The notes under the pieces were generated by a model. It was given only the letters and a program-made list of their open reading frames with translations. It searched no databases and had not been told where the DNA came from. A stretch of DNA of 49,114 nt from a candidate division CSSED10-310 bacterium (lineage in GTDB: Bacteria > CSSED10-310): NCBI GenBank assembly GCA_003558985.1, contig PWNJ01000187.1, positions 1 through 49,114 on the forward strand. Direction: 5' to 3'. The position numbers were made by a program, and so were the translations under genes. This document shows positions 40,180 to 48,285 of this stretch, one piece after another (the first letter of the stretch is position 1; each line of letters begins with the position of its first letter).

Positions 40180-42195
40180 TTGAACACGAAATTACAGACA
40201 AATCCGGGAGATGTGGTTGAGATATTTGAGCAGAGAAAGTTATTGACTGCAATATGTTTGGGTTACAAAAACAATCGTCTGGTTCTGCTGACAGAATCGA
40301 GTAAAATGATGACACTATCTGACTCACGCATAATTCATACGTCACGTGAAAGATTGAATCCTGCAGAGTCCAGAAAGGAATTGATTACCAGACTTAGAAA
40401 TATAAGCTCTGATAGAGATCTTGCTGCCAACTCACTTGATATGGAAAATTTATGGAAACACTTTGATTGTAAGGGACAGGTAATCAGTCCAGCTCAATTA
40501 CATTCAGCTATTGCCAGTAGTAATCATATACACCCGACAGATTATGAGGCGGGTTTTCTTAGAGCAGTTCATAATGACAAATTATATTTCAAAAATTCCA
40601 ATAAATCTGTTTATATCAATACAGAAGAGGAAGTGGCAAAAAATAAAGCCCGTTTGGAAGAGGAGTTAATAGAACAGCAGTTTATTGATGGTCTTGTTCA
40701 ATGGATTAACAAATCATTACATCCAGCACAAACTCCGGATGTACTCCCTGAGGGATACGATCGCCTGATAGAGACGTTGAAAGCAGATGCCACACAAAAA
40801 CCCATTGATCAAAAGGACAAGAACCTTTTAACTTCCGTTATGAAACAGTTGACGAGCAATACAAAAATGTCATCGTTTGATTTGTTGGTTCATCTTGGCG
40901 AATTTGATCCGGATGAAAACCTTGATATCATCCGATTTCAATATCCAACTGCATTCATGAAAGAAGCTCTTTTTGAGGTTGAAAAACTTCAGCAGCAATC
41001 ATTGGCCGACTTTCCCAAAAGACAGGATCTGACTCATCTGGAATGCTTTACAATTGATAACCATCACACCAAAGATTTTGATGATGCGTTGTCATTCCGA
41101 CGCAAAAACAACCATTATTATGAAATTGGAATACATATTGCCGATGTTGCCTATTGGGTATCATCCGGATCATATCTGGATCAGGAAGCTCTGGAACGAG
41201 GTCAAACACTCTATCTGCCGCCAAAAACCTGGCACATGTTTCCGGCATTGTTTTCAGAAAGTATAGCCAGTCTTACAAAAGAACAAAACAAACCCGCATT
41301 AAGTGTTCTTGTTACTCTGAATACCGATGCTTCTATTCACTCTTTTGAAGTCATACCGTCTGTTATAAACATATCAAAACAATTTACTTACAATGATGTT
41401 GACACAAATATTGAATCCGATCCGTTTGCAGACTTATTGCAAATAGCCCGTTTACTACTGAAAAAACGTATGAGCAGCGGAGCGATAATCATGCCCCGAC
41501 CCGAAATCAATATTGATGCAACCAACACCGAACAAATTGTTATTCGCAGACGAAACCGTCAAACTCACTCTCAGTTAATCGTTGCCGAATTGATGATTCT
41601 GACCAATTCAATCATTTCGGGTCTGGCAGCACAATCTGATTTGCCATTTCCATACAGATGTCAGGAAAAACCTGCAGAAACCGCTCCCCGAAGTGATGAT
41701 GAATTCAACCCTTACATAGCCTGGTGTCAACGCAAAATAATGCCACGAGCTGATTATTCGCTAAAACCCAAACCCCATTTTACTCTGGGATTACAAAGCT
41801 ATACCAATATTACATCCCCAATAAGACGATATTTCGATGTCCTTGCACAAAGACAATTAAAAGCAATTTTGGGAATAGAGAAACCATATTCTCATAACGA
41901 GCTTGAATCGTTAATGACCGATCTTGAAGCATCTGTGGCCCGTGCATCAGCCATAAGCCACAATCAACATAATTACTGGTTGCTTAAATATCTTGAAGGC
42001 TTTCAGGGACAGACGATTGATGCTATGGTTATGGATCGTATTTCAAATGGCTATCAGGTGTTTTTAATGCAATTATGTATGGATGCATTTCTACCATTGT
42101 CATTTGGTCACAAACTGTATCCCGAGCAAGTTGTCAAGGTCATTCTTGAACGAGTTTCACCCCGAGACAATAGCCTGAAACTTCGGCTGAAGTAA
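40180..42195 (+). CDS. RNase II/RNase R-family exoribonuclease (RNB domain)
   Basis: 671 residues from TTG (AGGA just upstream). The N-terminal part is a small beta-barrel-like region (PGDVVEIFEQRKLLTAICLGY) and a helical linker. The RNB catalytic domain spans about residues 285-590: the Mg-binding cluster is TIDNHHTKDFDDALSF, followed by GIHIADVAYWV, LYLPPKTWHMFPALFSE, VAELMILTNSIISG and the SYTNITSPIRRYFDVLAQRQL stretch. A short S1-like C-terminus follows. This layout resembles the shorter RNase II-like proteins of cyanobacteria and plants more than E. coli RNase R. It should degrade RNA 3' to 5'. Confidence 0.9.
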   Translation: MNTKLQTNPGDVVEIFEQRKLLTAICLGYKNNRLVLLTESSKMMTLSDSRIIHTSRERLNPAESRKELITRLRNISSDRDLAANSLDMENLWKHFDCKGQVISPAQLHSAIASSNHIHPTDYEAGFLRAVHNDKLYFKNSNKSVYINTEEEVAKNKARLEEELIEQQFIDGLVQWINKSLHPAQTPDVLPEGYDRLIETLKADATQKPIDQKDKNLLTSVMKQLTSNTKMSSFDLLVHLGEFDPDENLDIIRFQYPTAFMKEALFEVEKLQQQSLADFPKRQDLTHLECFTIDNHHTKDFDDALSFRRKNNHYYEIGIHIADVAYWVSSGSYLDQEALERGQTLYLPPKTWHMFPALFSESIASLTKEQNKPALSVLVTLNTDASIHSFEVIPSVINISKQFTYNDVDTNIESDPFADLLQIARLLLKKRMSSGAIIMPRPEINIDATNTEQIVIRRRNRQTHSQLIVAELMILTNSIISGLAAQSDLPFPYRCQEKPAETAPRSDDEFNPYIAWCQRKIMPRADYSLKPKPHFTLGLQSYTNITSPIRRYFDVLAQRQLKAILGIEKPYSHNELESLMTDLEASVARASAISHNQHNYWLLKYLEGFQGQTIDAMVMDRISNGYQVFLMQLCMDAFLPLSFGHKLYPEQVVKVILERVSPRDNSLKLRLK

Positions 42196-42204
42196 CAATC
42201 AGAG

Positions 42205-43620
42205 TTAAACTGTATAATCTTTTTCAATTACAGTTCCTGCTGGAATAACTTTCAAAGTACCAGACATATTGACAAGCTGCGGTGATCCTTTAATAACTAT
42301 TCCTTTTTCAAACAGGAACTCACCTTTGACAGTCCATTTCCGGCAGGCTTTTAATGAAGGTGGACCAAAAGGAAAATGCTTGTGCAATTGTTCAATAGTC
42401 CGATAAAAACGGGGGTCCAGACTGCTGATAACACCCACATCCCGGGATGGACACAAATTGACTGTGAACGTGTCTGAAATACTATATGCATCAGACCACA
42501 AACCTATCAAATCATCCGTTGTTTTGACTGGTAAAAATCGGTCTCTGGGCACGCATATCGCCGCCGTATTGCCGAATCGGCTGATTGCAGAACCCATCGC
42601 CGTCTCTATCTGAAACACAGGGTCTGAATTTAGATCCAGAGGATTTACAGTTTTACTGTTACATATCAATGGTAGATCCAAAACACAGTTACTTGTCATC
42701 AGCAATTCATACAGTTTACGTAAATCTATCCATATGCTGTTGGTATTAAAATAGCGATATTTATCAATATCTGAAAAATGTAACTCATCGGCTTTTTTAC
42801 ACTGCGCTCTTTCCCGTAAAAGTAAATAACCATCCCTGTGCTTTGCCAGATGTCCTCCCTTACGGTCTGCTTCCGTTCGTTCAGCGACTTCCATTAAAAA
42901 TGAAAACTTGTTAGAGGTAAAATATCCCAATATGGATGGACAAAGCTCAGCTCCCAAATTATCAGCATTTGAAATAAAGGCATATCGATATCCGCGGTGT
43001 AACAACTGTTCCAGAGTGTTCGATATCAGCAACGAATAATAAATGTCTCCATGTCCGGGTGGATTCCATTCCATATCCGGGTTTTGAGGATATTCGGCTG
43101 GTGCATAATCTTTTTGCCTGATTTTGGGTATTCTTCCTTGAAGAAAATCCGGTGAAATACCATCAATAGCAAAACCGGGATATTTTTGAAGTTGTTGCAG
43201 TGTATCCTTGCGAGTGGTGTTACTATTCATAAAAATCAAGGGAATCTCAGCAGAATAATCCTGACGAATACGTTTAATCTGACCAATTATTATATCAAGA
43301 AACGACATGTCAGGTTTTACGTGCAGCAGCGATTTAGCCCGATTCAAACCCATACTGGTGCCCAAGCCACCATTAAGCTTAATAACTACTGTATGTCTCA
43401 GGTTGTTAATGCCTTCGGTGTGGTATCGACTCAGTTGATCACTTTTTTCCAGAGCCGTAACCGGTTCAAGAACGCTCTCCGGTATGAAACCTGTTTCACC
43501 CATACATAATGCTTTGTAATAATGATCAAAGGTTTTTATGGTTACCGGATGAGTTCCCGCTTTCTGCATTTTTTGCAGAAATTTTTCGATGTTTCTGTCA
43601 TAAACCTGGTTTCCATTCAT
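42205..43620 (-). CDS. UTP-glucose-1-phosphate uridylyltransferase, eukaryotic (UGP2) type
   Basis: 471 residues of the UDPGP family. The nucleotide loop is VVIKLNGGLGTSMGLNRAKSLL; then come PLIFMNSNTTRKDT, FLQGRIPKI, WNPPGHGDIYYSL, YAFISNADNLGA, and the C-terminal beta-helix with KGEFLFEKGIVIKGSP. This family is common in eukaryotes and patchy in bacteria, whose usual enzyme is the unrelated GalU. It supplies UDP-glucose, perhaps for the glycosyltransferases of this window. AAGGA precedes the ATG. A broader UDP-sugar pyrophosphorylase activity is possible. Confidence 0.9.
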   Translation of the reverse strand: MNGNQVYDRNIEKFLQKMQKAGTHPVTIKTFDHYYKALCMGETGFIPESVLEPVTALEKSDQLSRYHTEGINNLRHTVVIKLNGGLGTSMGLNRAKSLLHVKPDMSFLDIIIGQIKRIRQDYSAEIPLIFMNSNTTRKDTLQQLQKYPGFAIDGISPDFLQGRIPKIRQKDYAPAEYPQNPDMEWNPPGHGDIYYSLLISNTLEQLLHRGYRYAFISNADNLGAELCPSILGYFTSNKFSFLMEVAERTEADRKGGHLAKHRDGYLLLRERAQCKKADELHFSDIDKYRYFNTNSIWIDLRKLYELLMTSNCVLDLPLICNSKTVNPLDLNSDPVFQIETAMGSAISRFGNTAAICVPRDRFLPVKTTDDLIGLWSDAYSISDTFTVNLCPSRDVGVISSLDPRFYRTIEQLHKHFPFGPPSLKACRKWTVKGEFLFEKGIVIKGSPQLVNMSGTLKVIPAGTVIEKDYTV

Positions 43621-43743
43621 TGTTTTTTCCTTACATCAGAACGCAGCAATCAGATGATGCATAAAGTCCACTATAGACGTTGCATCCGTTTGTTACTGTA
43701 TCATATTTTATAATGGAAATCAGTCGATATTGACCCGGGCGTT

Positions 43744-44529
43744 TTGAAAACGTATTGTAAAGTTGTGAATGGTTTAACCGATACTCATATACATCTGACC
43801 GATACACCATATGTAGATCGTGTTTCGGAAACACTTGAAAAAACAGTCGCAAACGGTGTGTCCGGGATTATTGTACCGGGATACAGCATTGATTCGTGGA
43901 AAACCTTGGTTGACCTCAAAAAACGAAATCCCCAAATATCAACTGCAATAGGTTTACATCCTGGCTATATAACCTTTGAAAACGTTTCTGATTATAACAT
44001 TCAACAGTATTATTCTGAAATGAACCCGATAGCTATCGGTGAAATCGGACTGGATAACCGAAAAGGTTATCCATCATCAATTATTCAGGAAAAACTGTTT
44101 GGCCAGCAACTCGATCTGGCTTGCGCATGGCAAAAGCCGTTGATTCTTCATTGTGTCGGTGAGCACTCAAGTTGTATCTCTTTGCTTAAACAATATTCAA
44201 AACGCAAACCTTTACAGGGTGTTTTGCATCGAGCAAACTGCTCAATCCAGATCGCTGAACAATATATAAAACTGGGGTTTCACCTTGGTTTTGGTCCAGA
44301 TTTGTTTAACTCTCGCAGAAAAAAATTACATGCTCTGGCACAATGGGCTCCAAATGATAATATTCTTCTTGAAACGGATGCTCCATATTGTAAAAATCAG
44401 GATGGTGACATTTATCATCCCTGGATATTGCCAGAATTGGCAAATTATCTGGCGTCCTTAAAAGGTATCTCTGCATCGACCATGTGTAACATTGTAAAAC
44501 AAAACACCTACAATCTTTTTGGTATATGA
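43744..44529 (+). CDS. TatD-family metal-dependent DNase
   Basis: 261 residues, TIM barrel of the amidohydrolase superfamily. Metal ligands are recognisable: DTHIHL, GEIGLDNRKG, LILHCVGEH, GVLHRANCS (usually H-x-F-x-G) and LLETDAPYC. TatD proteins are 3'-5' exonucleases or deacylases. The start is uncertain: TTG at 43744 is used, but a GTG seven codons later is equally possible and neither has a good ribosome site. It overlaps the TcdA gene as ATGA. I see no clear promoter in the 123-nt gap before it. Confidence 0.87.
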   Translation: MKTYCKVVNGLTDTHIHLTDTPYVDRVSETLEKTVANGVSGIIVPGYSIDSWKTLVDLKKRNPQISTAIGLHPGYITFENVSDYNIQQYYSEMNPIAIGEIGLDNRKGYPSSIIQEKLFGQQLDLACAWQKPLILHCVGEHSSCISLLKQYSKRKPLQGVLHRANCSIQIAEQYIKLGFHLGFGPDLFNSRRKKLHALAQWAPNDNILLETDAPYCKNQDGDIYHPWILPELANYLASLKGISASTMCNIVKQNTYNLFGI

Positions 44530-45275
44530 ACAGTCAAGCCAATTATCGCTTTGCCAGACTGGAATTAGCATTGGGGTCCCAGGCGATTGCGTCATTGAAT
44601 CACGCTTTTGTAACTGTGATTGGTCTTGGGGGAGTGGGTGGTTCTGCGGCCGAAACCCTGGTGCGATCCGGTGTTGGACATGTCCGACTGGTAGATACCG
44701 ACATATGTCAACCATCGGATATCAATCGTCAAATTTTTTCTTTGAGTTCAACAATCGGTCACCGGAAAGTTGATGTCGCTGAACAACGACTTCTTGATAT
44801 AAATCCCGCGTTAATTGTCAAAACCGACCATATGTTTTTTCATGCAGATACCGCCCCGCTTTTGCTAAATCCCAAGCCTGACTGGGTTATCGATGCAATT
44901 GATGCGGTTTTACCCAAAGTAGAGTTGTTATCATATTGTGTGAATCATCGGATACCAGTGATTTCCTGTATGGGAGCAGCGCAAAAACAGGATTGGCGAC
45001 AAATAAGAATATCCGCTATTCAGGAGACATCATTTTGTCCGCTTGCTCGTATTATCAGACGTCGTCTGGGAAGACGAGGAATACGCGAAGGAATCACATG
45101 TGTCTATTCAACCGAAGCAATTCCACCTGAAAGCAAAGTTGTGCCTGAATCAGACAGCCTCGTATCCAATACTCGAGGCAGGCCAAGACCACCCATGGGT
45201 AGTTATGCTCCGATTGTCAATATGTTTGGTATTCTGGCGGCAGATTTTGTAATTCATGCTATTGTAAAAAAATAG
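44526..45275 (+). CDS. tcdA: tRNA threonylcarbamoyladenosine dehydratase (TcdA/CsdL)
   Basis: 249 residues of the E1-like ThiF/MoeB family. Seen are the N-terminal RFARLELALG, the ATP loop VIGLGGVGGSAAETLVRSG, VDTDICQPSDINRQI, IDAIDAVLPKVELLSYC and VVPESDSLVSNTRGRPRPPMGSYAPIVNMFGI. That last segment is the TcdA-specific C-terminal motif. The enzyme cyclises t6A37 to ct6A in tRNAs. The zinc CxxC pairs of MoeB and ThiF are absent, as expected for TcdA. It is coupled to tatD; the rpsU promoter begins at its stop codon. Confidence 0.9.
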   Translation: MNSQANYRFARLELALGSQAIASLNHAFVTVIGLGGVGGSAAETLVRSGVGHVRLVDTDICQPSDINRQIFSLSSTIGHRKVDVAEQRLLDINPALIVKTDHMFFHADTAPLLLNPKPDWVIDAIDAVLPKVELLSYCVNHRIPVISCMGAAQKQDWRQIRISAIQETSFCPLARIIRRRLGRRGIREGITCVYSTEAIPPESKVVPESDSLVSNTRGRPRPPMGSYAPIVNMFGILAADFVIHAIVKK

Positions 45276-45277
45276 AC

Positions 45278-45306
45278 TTGACTTGATTCCATACAGCTTT
45301 TATTAT
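45278..45306 (+). promoter_or_regulatory. rpsU promoter
   Basis: TTGACT (45278-45283), 17 nt, TATTAT (45301-45306); both hexamers match five of six positions. It starts 3 nt after the tcdA stop. Confidence 0.65.
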
Positions 45307-45319
45307 TCCACGGCTTGAC

Positions 45320-45358
45320 CGAATAATTTTCCAAAGATGTTTTTGGTCAATTTATTCG
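45320..45358 (+). other. Stem-loop in the rpsU leader
   Basis: Outer arms CGAATAA (45320-45326) and TTATTCG (45352-45358), and inner arms CCAAA (45331-45335) and TTTGG (45342-45346), form a two-part hairpin near the predicted 5' end of the mRNA. It could stabilise the transcript or serve in autoregulation. Confidence 0.5.
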
Positions 45359-45392
45359 AATGGCAATTTGATATAGAGAGTGAGGTGATTCA

Positions 45393-45581
45393 GTGATTTT
45401 CGTCAGAGTTGTTGATAGCAAACTTGACAAGGCGATACGGGTTTTAAAGAAAAAGATGGACAAGGAAGGTGTTACTTCCGATCTGAAGAAAAAACGCCAT
45501 TTTGAAAAACCCAGTGCGCAGCGTCGTCGCAAACGGGCTGCTGCAATGAGGCGCCGTCGTCGGGACCAAAGCAGTCACTGA
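45393..45581 (+). CDS. rpsU: 30S ribosomal protein S21
   Basis: 62 residues, very basic. It matches S21 throughout: FVRVVDSKLDKAIRVLKKKMDKEGVTSDLKKKRHFEKPS, then an Arg/Lys tail (RRRKRAAAMRRRRRDQ). S21 helps the 30S subunit select mRNA. The start is GTG with GAGGTGA 4 nt upstream. It is a single-gene unit with its own promoter, structured leader and strong terminator. Confidence 0.95.
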   Translation: MIFVRVVDSKLDKAIRVLKKKMDKEGVTSDLKKKRHFEKPSAQRRRKRAAAMRRRRRDQSSH

Positions 45582-45605
45582 TCACATATTTTTTTGTGAC
45601 ATCAG

Positions 45606-45633
45606 ACCGGCTCAGTCATGAGCCGGTTTTTTT
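45606..45633 (+). terminator. Intrinsic terminator of rpsU
   Basis: ACCGGCTCA, loop GTCA, TGAGCCGGT, then seven T: a perfect 9-bp stem, 24 nt after the rpsU stop. It works only for the plus strand, although batE ends at its edge. Confidence 0.93.
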
Positions 45634-46411
45634 ATAGTATTTTAACAGATGATGCCGGAACCCAACCGGTAAAACCATTCGGAAGCGTAACTTCCAGCCA
45701 GCCATTTGACTTGCGTTTGATAACCATTTCAAATCCCGGTTGTTGCTCAAAAATACCGGTAAAATGTTCGCCAGGGCCATTTCGGGCAATTACAGACTCA
45801 TCAATAGCAACTGCATGAGTTACAAATTCTGTATAATGCACAAGAACACCAAGAAAAAAAACACTTGTCATAAACATGAAAAACAGACCTATGCTAACCC
45901 TGACCATTCGTCTTCGAATAGCTCGTTTTCTGGCCGTTTCTGATATGATAAAAAATATTACACATGACAACCACAAGACAGCCGTTATAAGTGACAATCC
46001 AAATGCTCCTATATAACCGACAAATTCTACCAATCTGTCATATATACCTTCAGAAGCGTAGAGAGTACCGGTTTCATCAACAATCCGGCGAGCAATACTC
46101 AGATTTGCCCTGATATCATGATCTCTGAAATTGATCTGTCGTGCACATCGGTAATAATATACCGCTCTGCCTATATCGCCTGTTTTCAAATAGCAATTGG
46201 CCAGGTTGAAAAACACTTTGTCATTACTTATACCTTCGTGAACAATTGAAAGATAGACGTCTTTAGCCTGATGAATATCACCGGCCAGAAAATGATCGTT
46301 CCCTTTCGCAAACAGACTGTCAATATCAGACAAAGCATACGCTTCAGAGCCCAGGATGATTACCAGATACAAAAGGAAATTATTAAACCATTTAACACAT
46401 TGAAATTTCAT
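45632..46411 (-). CDS. BatE-like protein (TPR, membrane helices, SH3 domain)
   Basis: 259 residues. A signal peptide (YAL-SD region, about residue 27) is followed by two or three TPRs (LFAKGNDHFLAGDIHQAKDVYLS; FFNLANCYLKTGDIGRAVYYY), two membrane helices (about residues 130-155 and 170-192) and a bacterial SH3 domain at the C-terminus (VIARNGPGEHFTGIFEQQPGFEMVIKRKSNGWLEVTLPNGFTGWVPASSVKIL). This architecture is that of BatE in the Bacteroides aerotolerance operon. Its start overlaps the batD stop as ATGA. Confidence 0.85.
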   Translation of the reverse strand: MKFQCVKWFNNFLLYLVIILGSEAYALSDIDSLFAKGNDHFLAGDIHQAKDVYLSIVHEGISNDKVFFNLANCYLKTGDIGRAVYYYRCARQINFRDHDIRANLSIARRIVDETGTLYASEGIYDRLVEFVGYIGAFGLSLITAVLWLSCVIFFIISETARKRAIRRRMVRVSIGLFFMFMTSVFFLGVLVHYTEFVTHAVAIDESVIARNGPGEHFTGIFEQQPGFEMVIKRKSNGWLEVTLPNGFTGWVPASSVKIL

Positions 46412-48282
46412 TGTTTTTTTCCGTTGGCACTCAATGTTTTTCCAGATTTCGCAAACTTGACTTTTTCCAATTTTACAACAAGCTTTTGCCCGGTATCGGT
46501 TAAAGTTTCAACCGTTTCCAGGGTTGGTTTAATTGGGCTGTATCTGGCCGATTCAACGGTTTCCCAGTAATCTTTTACCTGATTAACAATTGACGAATCT
46601 ATTTGTTTTGCATTCATCGCATCAATAACCCGCCGCAATGTAATACCTCCCTCAGGAAGACCAAGACGATCCGCCAGATATAAAGCAAATGCCTGAGCTA
46701 TTGTATCCAGAGCACAATCGGTATCCTGATTAAAACAGGCTTTTCTTGCAATCAGAAAACGTTTGGCAGCAGCAGATTTTGCCCGGATTTCCCGAGCCAG
46801 CAGTGAGTCCCCTTCCAAACGCCTTTTTCGATAATCAGTTAACAAAACTACAGGGGCAACCAGAATCGGCATTAGCAAAAATGCTGCAAACCAAACGGTT
46901 TTGTAAGCCGGAATGTAATGAGTGATTCCCGAGCCTGTTTTGATGTAGCGAATATCAACATTCATCAGACGCAATTCTCTTCCATTATTTCGCGTCGCAA
47001 TTCTGAACATGTCTCCAGGAGCCGCATCCACAATCACATTAAATAACTCAGTTTTCAAAATTTGATAGCTTTCAGTAGCAGTGTTGAAATACGAAAATGT
47101 TATTCCTGGCAATTGAAACTCACCAGCAGTCAATGGTACAAAAACATAGTCAAAGGTACGTGACTTCCAACCCGAAAATTTTGTAGATTGGGTAATTTCT
47201 CCGGGTTTGGGATCAAACACCCTGAATGATTGAATTGATGGAGCGCGAGGCGCTGAAATCGTTTGTAATCCGTGATTTCCCGATAACGTTACAGACACGA
47301 TTATTGCCTCACCTGCTGTAACTCTGTCAGTATTAATTGAGGCGTCAAGATGAAATTCTCCAACTCCACCACTAAAATCAGAGGGCTGTCCGGTCTCAGG
47401 TAACGAACGCACATTAAGCGCTTTGGGACGACTGCTTACGGTTACCTGTCTTGTACCAAACATGCCAGACTGAAATGGCGAACTGAAAAACTGATCAAAC
47501 GGATCGCGTTGACGGTCTTGTATTTGAAAGGCCATAACAAGTGGTGGAATAATCAATTCTCCGCTTACCGTTGGATATACTATAACTTCATGGATTTTGG
47601 CTTCACCATATTCAACACCATCCATATTTCGTGTCTGCATCTGAACTTGTCTGGGCTGCAGCACTTGCTCAACCCAGAATCCATGATATTCAGGTTCTTC
47701 CTGTATACCATAGTCCCGAATATTGACCCGAGTATACACATACCAGGACACACGTACTGCTTCACCTGTAAAAGGGTTATCATTATCGGTTACAACTTCC
47801 AGAAACAGATTGCCTCTGTCCCGAATGCCAGACATTCCGGAATGCTGATGCGATGATGTTTCCCGATCAGAAGAATCACCCGGACTTAACACTGTGACGG
47901 ATACCGGAGCTGACCGAATCACACCATCCCGGGTTTCTACTCTGGCAGATTGTATTATGTGCTCACCCGGTTCACGCGCTTCCAGTGTGTATATGAACGT
48001 ACGAATATTGGAAATCTGGCCATTCACCCAACTGAACTGACTGGAAGTACGGGGAGCTCCTATCAGTATGAAACCAGTGAATTCAGGGGGTATCGGGTCC
48101 GGGACCCGTCTGGAATCTGATTCTACTTTAACCGTGTAATTTATACGTTCAAACACCATAACACGGTTACGGTCCACATTAGATGTTACGGTAATAGTTT
48201 GAGCTGCCACTACCGTAACCAGACAATGTATGACAATAAATACAAACAAACTTGTAAGTAAGTTACTTTTTTTACAGTTCAT
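46408..48282 (-). CDS. BatD family protein (oxygen tolerance)
   Basis: 624 residues. A signal peptide cut near VAA-QT is followed by several Ig-like beta domains. BatD landmarks are PPEFTGFILIGAPRTSSQFSWVNGQ, YTLEAREPGEHII, GFWVEQVLQPRQVQ, PLVMAFQIQDRQRDPFDQFF and an Ig repeat with FDYVFVPLTAGEFQLPGITFSYFN. One membrane helix (about residues 470-490) leads to a cytoplasmic helical tail. BatD probably bridges VWA Bat proteins at the membrane. The batC stop lies 3 nt upstream, so the genes are co-transcribed. Confidence 0.88.
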   Translation of the reverse strand: MNCKKSNLLTSLFVFIVIHCLVTVVAAQTITVTSNVDRNRVMVFERINYTVKVESDSRRVPDPIPPEFTGFILIGAPRTSSQFSWVNGQISNIRTFIYTLEAREPGEHIIQSARVETRDGVIRSAPVSVTVLSPGDSSDRETSSHQHSGMSGIRDRGNLFLEVVTDNDNPFTGEAVRVSWYVYTRVNIRDYGIQEEPEYHGFWVEQVLQPRQVQMQTRNMDGVEYGEAKIHEVIVYPTVSGELIIPPLVMAFQIQDRQRDPFDQFFSSPFQSGMFGTRQVTVSSRPKALNVRSLPETGQPSDFSGGVGEFHLDASINTDRVTAGEAIIVSVTLSGNHGLQTISAPRAPSIQSFRVFDPKPGEITQSTKFSGWKSRTFDYVFVPLTAGEFQLPGITFSYFNTATESYQILKTELFNVIVDAAPGDMFRIATRNNGRELRLMNVDIRYIKTGSGITHYIPAYKTVWFAAFLLMPILVAPVVLLTDYRKRRLEGDSLLAREIRAKSAAAKRFLIARKACFNQDTDCALDTIAQAFALYLADRLGLPEGGITLRRVIDAMNAKQIDSSIVNQVKDYWETVESARYSPIKPTLETVETLTDTGQKLVVKLEKVKFAKSGKTLSANGKKQ

Positions 48283-48285
48283 ACA

